Shown: positions 1 to 5,292, numbered from the stretch's first letter. The stretch is 5,453 nt of DNA from Acidimicrobiia bacterium (GCA_019243595.1 JAFAUA010000069.1:1-5453), one strand, 5' to 3'. Translations and numbers: made by a program. The notes: generated by a model not told the origin, from the letters alone.

Positions 1-1
1 G

Positions 2-880
2 ATCCAGAACGGCGACGCCGACATCGTGATCGCCGGCGGCATGGAGTCGATGACCAGGGCGCCGTACCTGCTGCAGGAGGCCCGGGCCGGCTACCGCATC
101 GGCGACAAGACCGTCGTCGACGCCATGCAGTACGACGGCCTGTTCTGCGCCTTCGACGTGTGCGCCATGGGTACCGGCACCGAGAAGTACAGCAAGGCCA
201 AGGGCATCGCCCGCGACAAGCAGGACGAGTTCGCGGCCACGTCGCACGAGCGGGCGGCCGCCGCCGCCAAGGACGGCCGCTTCGACGAGGAGATCGTCTC
301 GGTGTCGATCCCCCAGCGCAAGGGCGACCCGATCCTGTTTGAGACCGACGAGGGTGTGCGTCCCGGCACCACGCCCGACACCCTCGGCAAGCTGAAGCCC
401 GCCTTCGAGGCCGACGGCACGATCACCGCGGGCAACGCGTCGCAGATCTCCGACGGCGGCGCCGCCATCGTGATGATGTCCAAGGCGGTCGCCGACCAGC
501 GCGGCATCACGCCGCTGGCCGAGCTGCTCGCCTACGGGCAGGTCGCGGGCCCCGACCCGTCGCTGCTCCACCAGCCGTCGCGTGCGATCAAGGCGGCGCT
601 TGCGAAGATCGACAAGGACGTCAAGGACATCGACCTCTTCGAGCTCAACGAGGCGTTCGCCGCCGTCGGGCTGGCGTCGATGGAGGACCTCGGCATCACC
701 GACGAGGTCACCAACGTCAACGGTGGCGCCATCGCCCTCGGCCACCCGATCGGCATGAGCGGCAACCGCATCGTGCTCCACCTCATCAATGAGCTGCGCC
801 GCCGCGGTGGCGGCACCGGCGCTGCTGCCCTGTGCGGCGGCGGCGGCCAGGGCGACGCCGCCATCGTCAAGACCCTGTAG
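2..880 (+). CDS. Thiolase (acetyl-CoA C-acetyltransferase family), 5' truncated by window edge
   Basis: This is the C-terminal part of a thiolase, which condenses two acyl-CoA molecules (or cleaves 3-ketoacyl-CoA) in the cytoplasm, in acetoacetyl-CoA/polyhydroxybutyrate synthesis or beta-oxidation. The frame is open from base 2 without a start, and about 292 codons are visible against a usual 390-400, so roughly 100 residues, including the nucleophilic Cys of the N-terminal domain, lie outside. The GTG at base 26 is internal, because thiolase-like sequence (DADIVIAGGMESM) runs through it. Visible family motifs are AGGMESM near the start, ITAGNASQISDGGAA, ELNEAFA (Asn codon at 647), GGAIALGHPIGMSG with the catalytic His (codon 743), and CGGGGQGDA with the second catalytic Cys (codon 833). 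The frame ends in TAG. The family is secure. Whether it acts as a biosynthetic acetoacetyl-CoA thiolase (AtoB/PhbA-like) or a degradative FadA-like enzyme cannot be settled here; the CGGGGQG ending leans toward the former. Confidence 0.5.
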   Translation: MQNGDADIVIAGGMESMTRAPYLLQEARAGYRIGDKTVVDAMQYDGLFCAFDVCAMGTGTEKYSKAKGIARDKQDEFAATSHERAAAAAKDGRFDEEIVSVSIPQRKGDPILFETDEGVRPGTTPDTLGKLKPAFEADGTITAGNASQISDGGAAIVMMSKAVADQRGITPLAELLAYGQVAGPDPSLLHQPSRAIKAALAKIDKDVKDIDLFELNEAFAAVGLASMEDLGITDEVTNVNGGAIALGHPIGMSGNRIVLHLINELRRRGGGTGAAALCGGGGQGDAAIVKTL

Positions 881-884
881 GGAC

Positions 885-1484
885 TTAGGCGTCCACCTCT
901 CGGCGGCCCTCGAGGGCCCGGCCGAGGGTCAACTCATCCGCGTACTCCAGGTCGCCGCCGACCGGCAGGCCGCTGGCGATGCGCGTCACGGTGAGGCCGA
1001 GGGGCTTGAGCAGGCGCGCCAGGTACATGGCGGTCGCCTCGCCCTCGAGGTTGGGGTTGGTGCAGAGGATGATCTCCTTGATCCCCTCGGCGTCGACGCG
1101 CGTCAGCAGCTCTTTGACGCGCAGCTGCTCGGGGCCGATCCCTTCGATCGGGCTGATGGCGCCTTGGAGCACGTGGTACAGGCCGTGGAACTCCTGGGTC
1201 TTCTCGACGGCGACGATGTCGCGCGGCTCCTCGACGACGCACACGATCGTCGGATCCCGCCGCTCGTCCCGGCACATCTCGCACAGCTCGCCCTCCGAGA
1301 CGTTCCAGCACCGCCGGCAGAACGAGATGCGGGCCTTCACCTCGGTGATCGCCTGGGCCAGACGCTCGGCGTCCTCCTTGGGCAACTTCAGGAGATAGAA
1401 GGCGATGCGCTGGGCCGACTTCGGACCGACGCCGGGAAGGCGGCCGAGCTGGTCGATCAGCTCCTGGACCGGGCCCGCGTACAA
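885..1484 (-). CDS. recR: Recombination mediator protein RecR
   Basis: RecR works with RecO (and RecF) to load RecA onto SSB-coated single-stranded DNA at gaps. The 199-residue protein has the full family layout and normal length (about 200). A helix-hairpin-helix lies at residues 10-32 ([17 protein letters not shown]), followed by a four-cysteine zinc site at C56, C59, C68 and C71. A Toprim domain begins at VCVVEEPRD (about 81-89) and includes [14 protein letters not shown] (about 142-154). The conserved tail is [22 protein letters not shown]. The start is TTG (1482-1484), immediately after the ybaB TAG stop (TAGTTG). It is preferred because [11 protein letters not shown] matches the usual RecR N-terminus, and no better start lies nearby. 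There is no clear ribosome-binding site, so translation probably depends on coupling to ybaB. RecR is the last gene of the dnaX-ybaB-recR operon, and its stop lies 4 bases from the convergent thiolase stop. Confidence 0.5.
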   Translation of the reverse strand: MYAGPVQELIDQLGRLPGVGPKSAQRIAFYLLKLPKEDAERLAQAITEVKARISFCRRCWNVSEGELCEMCRDERRDPTIVCVVEEPRDIVAVEKTQEFHGLYHVLQGAISPIEGIGPEQLRVKELLTRVDAEGIKEIILCTNPNLEGEATAMYLARLLKPLGLTVTRIASGLPVGGDLEYADELTLGRALEGRREVDA

Positions 1485-1805
1485 CTAACCGAGGAGGCCG
1501 CCGAGGCCGCCCAGGTCGAGGCCGCCCATGGCCTGCTGGGAGAGCTCGTTGACCTTGGCCACCGCGTCGTGGATGGCGGCCAGCACGAGATCTTCGAGCA
1601 TCGCCACGTCGTCGGGGTCGACGGCGTCGGGATCGATGTGCACCGACTGGAACTCCATGCCGCCGGTGACGGCAACCTTGACCACGCCGCCCCCCGCCTG
1701 GCCCTCGACGACCTGCTCGGCAGCAGCCGCCTGGGCCTCCATCAGCTGCTCCTGCATCTTCTGGGCCTGCTTCATCAGGTCGTTCATGTTGGGCTGCTTC
1801 GGCAT
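1485..1805 (-). CDS. ybaB: YbaB/EbfC family nucleoid-associated protein
   Basis: This is a small dimeric DNA-binding protein of the YbaB/EbfC family, found next to dnaX and recR in a large share of bacteria and thought to act as a nucleoid-associated factor. The 106-residue sequence has the typical structure. An amphipathic N-terminal helix rich in Met, Gln and Lys (MNDLMKQAQKMQEQLMEAQ, from residue 7) is followed by the central strands GGVVKVAVTGGMEFQSVHIDP and a C-terminal helical region (LEDLVLAAIHDAVAKVNELSQ). The protein ends in a Gly/Leu-rich tail (GGLDLGGLGGLLG), as in many actinobacterial members. The ATG at 1803-1805 is supported by a strong ribosome-binding site, GGAGGAG, at 1815-1821, 9 bases upstream. 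That site is formed by the last codons of dnaX, whose stop is only 6 bases before this start, so the two are probably translationally coupled. A second ATG at codon 7 is possible but lacks such a site. Confidence 0.5.
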   Translation of the reverse strand: MPKQPNMNDLMKQAQKMQEQLMEAQAAAAEQVVEGQAGGGVVKVAVTGGMEFQSVHIDPDAVDPDDVAMLEDLVLAAIHDAVAKVNELSQQAMGGLDLGGLGGLLG

Positions 1806-1811
1806 TGGCGT

Positions 1812-3452
1812 TTACTCCTCCACAACCTCGGCGCCTTCGAACGCCTGCATCACGTGGTCGATGGGCGAGGCTACTGCCGCGGGGGTCGCGTCTCGGAGCT
1901 CTTCGACGTCGATGGTGACGTCTTCTTCCACCGGTTCGGGCGGCGGCGCGCTCGACACCTCGTCGACGACCAGGCGGAGGGGCACCGGCCGGCCGAACTC
2001 GGCGGCCAGGGCAGCCTCGACGTCGCCTTGAACGCGCTCGCACCGCTGCATGTGCACCTTGTTGGGCAGGCCATACACGGCGGCGGTGCCGTCGACCTCA
2101 ATGAAGCGGCCCGACTTGTAGAGCGCCTTGGCCTTGGCCGGCAGCTGATCGAGCACGCGGTCGCCCCAGGCCAGCGTGAGCTCGTCACGCGTGGGGAGAT
2201 TGCCGGCCGCCTTGGCCTTGGGTGCGGCCTTCGTCGCCGGCGCCGCGGGTGCCGGGTTACCGGTGCTCTTGGGTGCGGAGGGGGGCGGAGGAGGCGGCGG
2301 CGCCTTGCGCACGGCCTTGCGGGCCTCGGCGACGGCGGGCACCTGCGTGGCCCCCGCGGCGGCGCGTTCCAGTCGCTCGAGGCGTTCGACGAGTGCGGCC
2401 GGAGATGTGTCCGCGTCGGGCCGACACAGGCGCACCAGCGCCACCTCGAGGGTGACTCGCGGGTCCGGCGACTCACGCATGTCGATGAGGGCCTCGCCCA
2501 GCGTCTCCATGGCGCGCACGGTCGCCGGGGCGCCGAGGCGGCGGGCCTGGTCGGCTAGACGCTCGAGCTCGTCGTCGGGCAGGCCCGCCAGGTTGGGCGC
2601 CATGGTGGCGAGGAACGTGTTGCGCAGGTGCTCGACGATGTCGCGTGCCAGCTGGCGGGGATCCTGTCCCGCCGCCGTGCGCTCGGCTACGCCGACCAGT
2701 GACCGACCGGCGTCGCGCTCGCACAACCCCTCGACGATCTCGTCGACGGGTACGGCCTGCTCGTCGATGCCGCCGGCGGCCGCCACCTGGTCGAGGGCGG
2801 AGAGGGCGTCGCGCGCCGAGCCGTTGCCCCGGCGGGCGACCAGGTCGATGGCCTCGTCGGCGACCTCGAGCCCGGCGTCGGTGGCCACCCACCGCAGGTG
2901 CTCAGCGAGAACGTCGGCGGGGAGCAGGCGGAACTCGAAGTGCTGGGTGCGGCTGCGGATCGTTGGCAGCACCTTCTGGGGGTCCGTTGTCGCCAGCACG
3001 AACACGACGTGGCCGGGCGGTTCCTCCAGCGTTTTCAGCAGGGCGTTCGACGCCGCCGCCGAGAGCATGTGCACCTCGTCGACGATGTAGACCTTCCAGC
3101 GGCCCGGAGTGCCGAGGGCGGCGCGGGCCACGAGGTCCCGCATGGCTTCGACACCGTTGTTCGACGCCGCGTCGAGCTCGTGGACGTCGAGGGAGGTGCC
3201 GTTGGTGACCTCGACGCACGACGCACACTCGCCGCACGGCTCGCCGTCGTTGGGCTGCGCGCAGTTGAGGGCTTTGGCCAGGATGCGCGCCGACGACGTC
3301 TTGCCCGTCCCCCGAGGCCCGCTGAACAGGTAGGCGTGGGCCACCCGGTTCTCGCGCACGGCGTTACGAAGGGTGCGGCTGACGTGGTCCTGGCCGCGCA
3401 GCTCGGAGAAGCGCTGCGGTCGGTAACGGCGATAGAGCGACTGGTAGGCCAA
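1812..3452 (-). CDS. dnaX: DNA polymerase III subunit gamma/tau (clamp loader ATPase)
   Basis: DnaX is the ATPase of the replicative clamp loader, which opens the beta clamp and loads it on primed DNA. The sequence shows the family N-terminus LAYQSLYRRYRPQRFSEL, Walker A GPRGTGKTS (about 45-53 from the chosen start), a four-Cys zinc module (64, 73, 76, 79), Walker B VYIVDEVHML (about 121-130), sensor 1 FVLATTDPQKVLP, and the arginine-finger segment IRSRTQ (SRT rather than the commoner SRC). A polyproline and Ala/Pro/Lys linker (about 395-435) precedes a tau-type C-terminal domain. I chose the TTG at 3450-3452 (546 aa), because the residues after it match the conserved DnaX start and the resulting cysteine numbering agrees with that usually given for E. 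coli DnaX. An in-frame TTG at 3485 (557 aa) is possible, but it adds a non-conserved basic leader only 4 bases from the SRP RNA stem. I see no A-rich slippery site for a short gamma form. DnaX leads an operon with ybaB and recR. Confidence 0.5.
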   Translation of the reverse strand: MAYQSLYRRYRPQRFSELRGQDHVSRTLRNAVRENRVAHAYLFSGPRGTGKTSSARILAKALNCAQPNDGEPCGECASCVEVTNGTSLDVHELDAASNNGVEAMRDLVARAALGTPGRWKVYIVDEVHMLSAAASNALLKTLEEPPGHVVFVLATTDPQKVLPTIRSRTQHFEFRLLPADVLAEHLRWVATDAGLEVADEAIDLVARRGNGSARDALSALDQVAAAGGIDEQAVPVDEIVEGLCERDAGRSLVGVAERTAAGQDPRQLARDIVEHLRNTFLATMAPNLAGLPDDELERLADQARRLGAPATVRAMETLGEALIDMRESPDPRVTLEVALVRLCRPDADTSPAALVERLERLERAAAGATQVPAVAEARKAVRKAPPPPPPPSAPKSTGNPAPAAPATKAAPKAKAAGNLPTRDELTLAWGDRVLDQLPAKAKALYKSGRFIEVDGTAAVYGLPNKVHMQRCERVQGDVEAALAAEFGRPVPLRLVVDEVSSAPPPEPVEEDVTIDVEELRDATPAAVASPIDHVMQAFEGAEVVEE

Positions 3453-3489
3453 GGCGGTCCGGACTCTACGCGGCGCTGCCCCCAACGCG

Positions 3490-3624
3490 GACCGCCGTTC
3501 TGCGCAGCGGCCAGGCTGGACTGCGGCACACGAGAGGGCCCGCTGAGAGCTGCTGCCTTCCGGCCCTGACTCGGTTCACGGGTTCCCGTTGCGCAGGACC
3601 CGGCCGCTACGCAGAACGGCGGTC
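3490..3624 (-). ncRNA. ffs: Signal recognition particle RNA, small (4.5S-type) bacterial form
   Basis: This RNA binds Ffh (SRP54) and FtsY to target nascent membrane proteins. On the minus strand it carries the diagnostic SRP domain IV: GAGTCAGGGCCGGAAGG (3556-3572) followed by CAGCAGC, with the GGAA tetraloop at 3558-3561. The flanks fold into one rod. A perfect 15-bp stem joins 3490-3504 with 3610-3624. After one C/A mismatch, 7 more pairs join 3506-3512 with 3602-3608, then internal loops, a CTGCG/CGCAG helix (3521-3525 with 3592-3596) and the apical domain. No Alu domain is present. Its position just upstream of dnaX on the same strand matches the tadA-scr-dnaX arrangement known in Bacillus. 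The ends are set from the closing stem only. A model of the usual ~100-nt size would cover about 3510-3605, so the true 5' and 3' ends are uncertain by 10-20 bases. Confidence 0.5.
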
Positions 3625-3654
3625 GTGCGGAGGTACGACGGTAGCGTCACCAAC
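3625..3654. promoter_or_regulatory. Short divergent promoter region between SRP RNA and tRNA-Ser(GGA)
   Basis: Only 30 bases separate the predicted 5' ends of the minus-strand SRP RNA and the plus-strand tRNA-Ser. A TAnnnT hexamer fits a plus-strand -10 box: TAGCGT at 3642-3647, 7 bases before the tRNA. Another fits a minus-strand -10 box: TACCGT at 3643-3638, 13 bases before the SRP stem. The two overlap. No good -35 box is visible for either. Their -35 regions would have to fall inside the opposite RNA gene. This is inference from position and weak hexamer matches. Confidence 0.5.
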
Positions 3655-3739
3655 GGAGGGATGCGAGAGCGGCCGAATCGGCACGCCTGGAGAGCGTGTG
3701 TTCCGCAAGGGACCGTGGGTTCAAATCCCACTCCCTCCG
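3655..3739 (+). tRNA. tRNA-Ser(GGA)
   Basis: This 85-nt class II tRNA reads UCC/UCU. The acceptor arms GGAGGGA (3655-3661) and TCCCTCC (3732-3738) pair perfectly, with discriminator G73 at 3739 as expected for serine. The anticodon stem is CACGC/GCGTG (3682-3686, 3694-3698) around the loop CTGGAGA, anticodon GGA at 3689-3691. The long variable arm GTTCC-GCAA-GGGAC is typical of Ser tRNAs, and the T arm is GTGGG-TTCAAAT-CCCAC. CCA is not encoded: the bases after G73 are CTC. Position 37 is G (base 3692) rather than the usual A. The acceptor, D and T arms are identical to those of tRNA-Ser(CGA) at 4402. Confidence 0.5.
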
Positions 3740-3763
3740 CTCGCGCAGTCTGGCGCACGCGAT

Positions 3764-3789
3764 CTGGCCGGGGCTTTGGCCCCGGCCAG
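3764..3789 (+). terminator. Strong GC-rich hairpin, likely terminator of tRNA-Ser(GGA)
   Basis: A perfect 11-bp stem, CTGGCCGGGGC (3764-3774) with GCCCCGGCCAG (3779-3789), closes a TTTG tetraloop 24 bases after the tRNA. It is followed by TTGCGCTTCTC, which is only moderately T-rich. The position and stability fit an intrinsic terminator. The stem is symmetric, so it could also act on the other strand, but nothing obvious is transcribed toward it from the right. Confidence 0.5.
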
Positions 3790-3803
3790 TTGCGCTTCTC
3801 CCC

Positions 3804-3828
3804 AAGTCGCCCCCCACTGGCGACTTTT
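3804..3828 (+). terminator. Second hairpin with T tail, tandem terminator
   Basis: AAGTCGCC (3804-3811) pairs perfectly with GGCGACTT (3819-3826) across a 7-base loop, and the stem runs into TTTT (3825-3828). This is the most classical intrinsic terminator shape in the window. It lies 14 bases after the first hairpin, so the pair probably insulates tadA from readthrough of the tRNA-Ser(GGA) unit. Confidence 0.5.
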
Positions 3829-3938
3829 GCCCGGACGCCCCCGGCTACGCCCGAACGACCCTCCGTGGTGGATTTGTTACCTGGCGTGGTTCGACGCCCA
3901 GGCACGATCACCTGCCGGAGCCCTAGCGTTTCGGCCAT

Positions 3939-4391
3939 ATGACCGATGACGAATCGATGGCAATGGCCCTTGAAATCGGACAAAAGGCGCAGGGCCACGG
4001 CGACGTGCCCGTCGGTGCCGTCGTCCTCGTCGACGGCGCGGTCGTCGCCGCCCGCCACAACGAGCGCGAGCTGACCGCCGACCCGACCGCACACGCCGAG
4101 CTGCTCGCCCTGCGGGACGCGGCGGCGAGCCGGGGCGACTGGCGCCTGGTGGACGCCACCCTCGTCGTCACCCTCGAGCCCTGCACGATGTGCGCGGGCG
4201 CCGCCCTCGCCGCCCGTGTCAAGCGCATCGTCTTCGGTGCGCCCGACCCCAAGGCCGGCGCGTGCGGATCGCTCTACAACCTCTGCGCCGACCCGCGCCT
4301 CAACCACGAGATCGAGGTGACGGCCGGCGTCCGCCGCGACGAGGTCGCAGCCCTGCTCAGCACCTTCTTCGCCTCGCAGAGAGGCCGGTAA
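3939..4391 (+). CDS. tadA: tRNA-specific adenosine deaminase TadA
   Basis: TadA deaminates the wobble adenosine A34 of tRNA-Arg(ACG) to inosine, so that one tRNA reads CGU, CGC and CGA; it is usually essential. The 150-residue protein has the cytidine-deaminase fold motifs. VPVGAVVL lies at 23-30, HAE at 52-54 (zinc ligand His52 and proton-shuttle Glu54), and EPCTMCAGA at 80-88 (zinc ligands Cys82 and Cys85). The TadA-type region DPKAGACGSLYNLCADPRLNH follows. Length is normal for the family. The ATG at 3939 gives the expected N-terminal helix (DESMAMALEIGQKA); an ATG at codon 7 would cut into it. No ribosome-binding site lies at the usual distance. A TAGCGT hexamer at 3924-3929, nine bases before the ATG, could be a -10 box for a leaderless message, which is a weak inference. 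The tRNA-Ser(CGA) gene begins 10 bases after the TAA, so the two are probably co-transcribed. Confidence 0.5.
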   Translation: MTDDESMAMALEIGQKAQGHGDVPVGAVVLVDGAVVAARHNERELTADPTAHAELLALRDAAASRGDWRLVDATLVVTLEPCTMCAGAALAARVKRIVFGAPDPKAGACGSLYNLCADPRLNHEIEVTAGVRRDEVAALLSTFFASQRGR

Positions 4392-4401
4392 CGTCGAACC
4401 C

Positions 4402-4489
4402 GGAGGGATGCGAGAGCGGCCGAATCGGATGGTCTCGAAAACCATTGTGCCTCCGGGCACCGTGGGTTCAAATCCCACTCCCTCCGCCA
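4402..4489 (+). tRNA. tRNA-Ser(CGA), with encoded CCA
   Basis: This class II tRNA reads UCG. The acceptor arms GGAGGGA (4402-4408) and TCCCTCC (4479-4485) pair perfectly. G73 at 4486 is followed by CCA at 4487-4489, so the tail appears to be encoded, unlike in the GGA isoacceptor; the body without CCA is 4402-4486 (85 nt). The anticodon stem is ATGGT/ACCAT (4429-4433, 4441-4445) around CTCGAAA, anticodon CGA at 4436-4438 with A37. The variable arm is GTGCC-TCCG-GGCAC, and the T arm GTGGG-TTCAAAT-CCCAC is the same as in tRNA-Ser(GGA). It follows tadA closely and is followed by a 17-bp inverted repeat. Confidence 0.5.
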
Positions 4490-4494
4490 AGAGC

Positions 4495-4547
4495 CCGTTC
4501 TCGGGGTGGATGTAGCCCGTATACGGACAGATCCACCCCGAGAACGG
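4495..4547. terminator. Perfect 17-bp inverted repeat, probable bidirectional terminator
   Basis: CCGTTCTCGGGGTGGAT (4495-4511) is the exact reverse complement of 4531-4547. The 19-base loop contains a further 10-bp palindrome, CCGTATACGG (4517-4526). It begins 5 bases after the tRNA-Ser(CGA) CCA end and stops 4 bases before the ABC ATPase stop codon on the other strand, so it sits exactly between two convergent units. Neither side has a T run, so if it is a terminator it is of the hairpin-only kind reported for actinobacteria. The length and the nested palindrome also leave room for a repeat element or RNA-processing signal. Confidence 0.5.
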
Positions 4548-4551
4548 AAAG

Positions 4552-5292
4552 TCAGCGGGCCCGCAGGGGGCGAGTCCGCTTCTTGGTTGCCGCAGTTCGC
4601 TTGGCGGCGTAGCGCGACCGGACCTCGACATGTCCGTCGGCCATGCCCACGCGGCGGCGGGCGCGGCGGGCGACGTTCTCGTCGTGGGTGACGAGCACGA
4701 CAGTGACGCCCTCGTCGTCACACAGCTCACCCAGTAGGCCGACGACGTCGGCGGCCGTACGCGAGTCGAGGTTGCCCGTGGGCTCGTCGGCGAGGATCAC
4801 ACGCGGACCGTTGGCCAAAGCACGGGCAATGGCGACGCGCTGCTGCTCGCCACCCGACAGCCGTGACGGCAGGTGGTCTCGCCGTTCGGCCAAGCCGACC
4901 TGGGCGAGCACCTCGTCGGACCGGGCGGCCCGAGCGTCCCGGTGGAGCCCGGTCGACGCCAGCGCGGCCTCGACGTTCTCCACCGCCGTGAGCGTCGGGA
5001 TGAGGTTGAACTGCTGGAACACGAACCCGATGCCGTCGCGGCGCAGCTCGGTCAGCTCCTGGTCGCTCATCGTCTCCAGGGCGCGGCCTGCGAAGTGCAC
5101 CGACCCCGACGTCGGCCGGTCCAGCGCGCCGAGCAGCTGCAGCAACGTGCTCTTGCCCGACCCGCTCGGTCCCTCGACGGCGACGAACTCGCCCTCGTCG
5201 ATCACCAGATCGATGGTGTCGACGGCGCGCACCTCCGCCGGGCCGCGGCGGAAGATGCGGCTGACTCCGCTGAGCTCGTACAGCTCCGCCAT
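4552..5292 (-). CDS. ABC transporter ATP-binding protein, MacB/LolD type
   Basis: This is the cytoplasmic ATPase of an ABC system of the MacB/LolD/FtsE group, which couples ATP to FtsX-like permeases that export or extract peptides, lipids or drugs. All nucleotide-binding motifs are intact in the 246-residue protein: Walker A GPSGSGKST (about 41-49), Q-loop FVFQQFNLIP (90-99), signature LSGGEQQR (145-152), Walker B VILADEP with GNLDS (165-177), and the H-loop VTHD (201-204). The family-typical phrases 'GALDRPTSGSV' and 'FNLIPTLTAVENV' are present. The last ~20 residues form a basic tail (RSRYAAKRTAATKKR...), longer than usual. The ATG at 5290-5292 overlaps the TGA of the upstream permease (TGATG), which indicates translational coupling and supports the start; only a weak GGCGGA lies upstream. 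The substrate cannot be told from the sequence. Confidence 0.5.
   Translation of the reverse strand: MAELYELSGVSRIFRRGPAEVRAVDTIDLVIDEGEFVAVEGPSGSGKSTLLQLLGALDRPTSGSVHFAGRALETMSDQELTELRRDGIGFVFQQFNLIPTLTAVENVEAALASTGLHRDARAARSDEVLAQVGLAERRDHLPSRLSGGEQQRVAIARALANGPRVILADEPTGNLDSRTAADVVGLLGELCDDEGVTVVLVTHDENVARRARRRVGMADGHVEVRSRYAAKRTAATKKRTRPLRAR

Noticed and set aside
91..510. Minus-strand frame opposite the thiolase
   Set aside because: It is antisense to a motif-complete thiolase and shows no recognisable features.
2240..2330. Possible programmed frameshift in dnaX to make a short gamma subunit near the polyproline linker
   Set aside because: The region is C/G-rich with no A-AAA-AAG-type slippery heptamer, and I see no matching stop-plus-stem arrangement, so only the full-length product is supported.
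789..2558. Long open frame (589 codons) on the plus strand across recR, ybaB and dnaX
   Set aside because: It is antisense to three clearly conserved genes. Its translation is low-complexity Leu/His/Gly/Arg typical of antisense frames in GC-rich DNA, and it has no recognisable domain. It starts inside the thiolase gene.
2176..3569. Several plus-strand frames (2176-3090, 2645-3208, 2898-3569) opposite dnaX
   Set aside because: They are Arg/Ser/Ala-rich shadows of dnaX; the last one even runs into the SRP RNA. No family motif or ribosome-binding site supports them.
3880..3903. Imperfect inverted repeat CCTGGCG...CGCCCAGG upstream of tadA as an operator or riboswitch
   Set aside because: The stem is short and has a bulge. 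In GC-rich sequence this is expected by chance, and it matches no riboswitch core that I recognise.
4402..4547. tRNA-Ser(CGA) 3' end plus inverted repeat as an integration site of a mobile element
   Set aside because: No integrase, no second copy of the 3' tRNA end downstream in the window, and no change in gene character: the next genes form an ordinary ABC exporter.
3576..4730. 384-codon minus-strand frame containing two GVGFEPTVP...FGRSRIPP segments
   Set aside because: The repeated segments are exactly the antisense translation of the two tRNA-Ser genes, a known source of spurious protein annotations. The frame also runs antisense through tadA and the inverted repeat.
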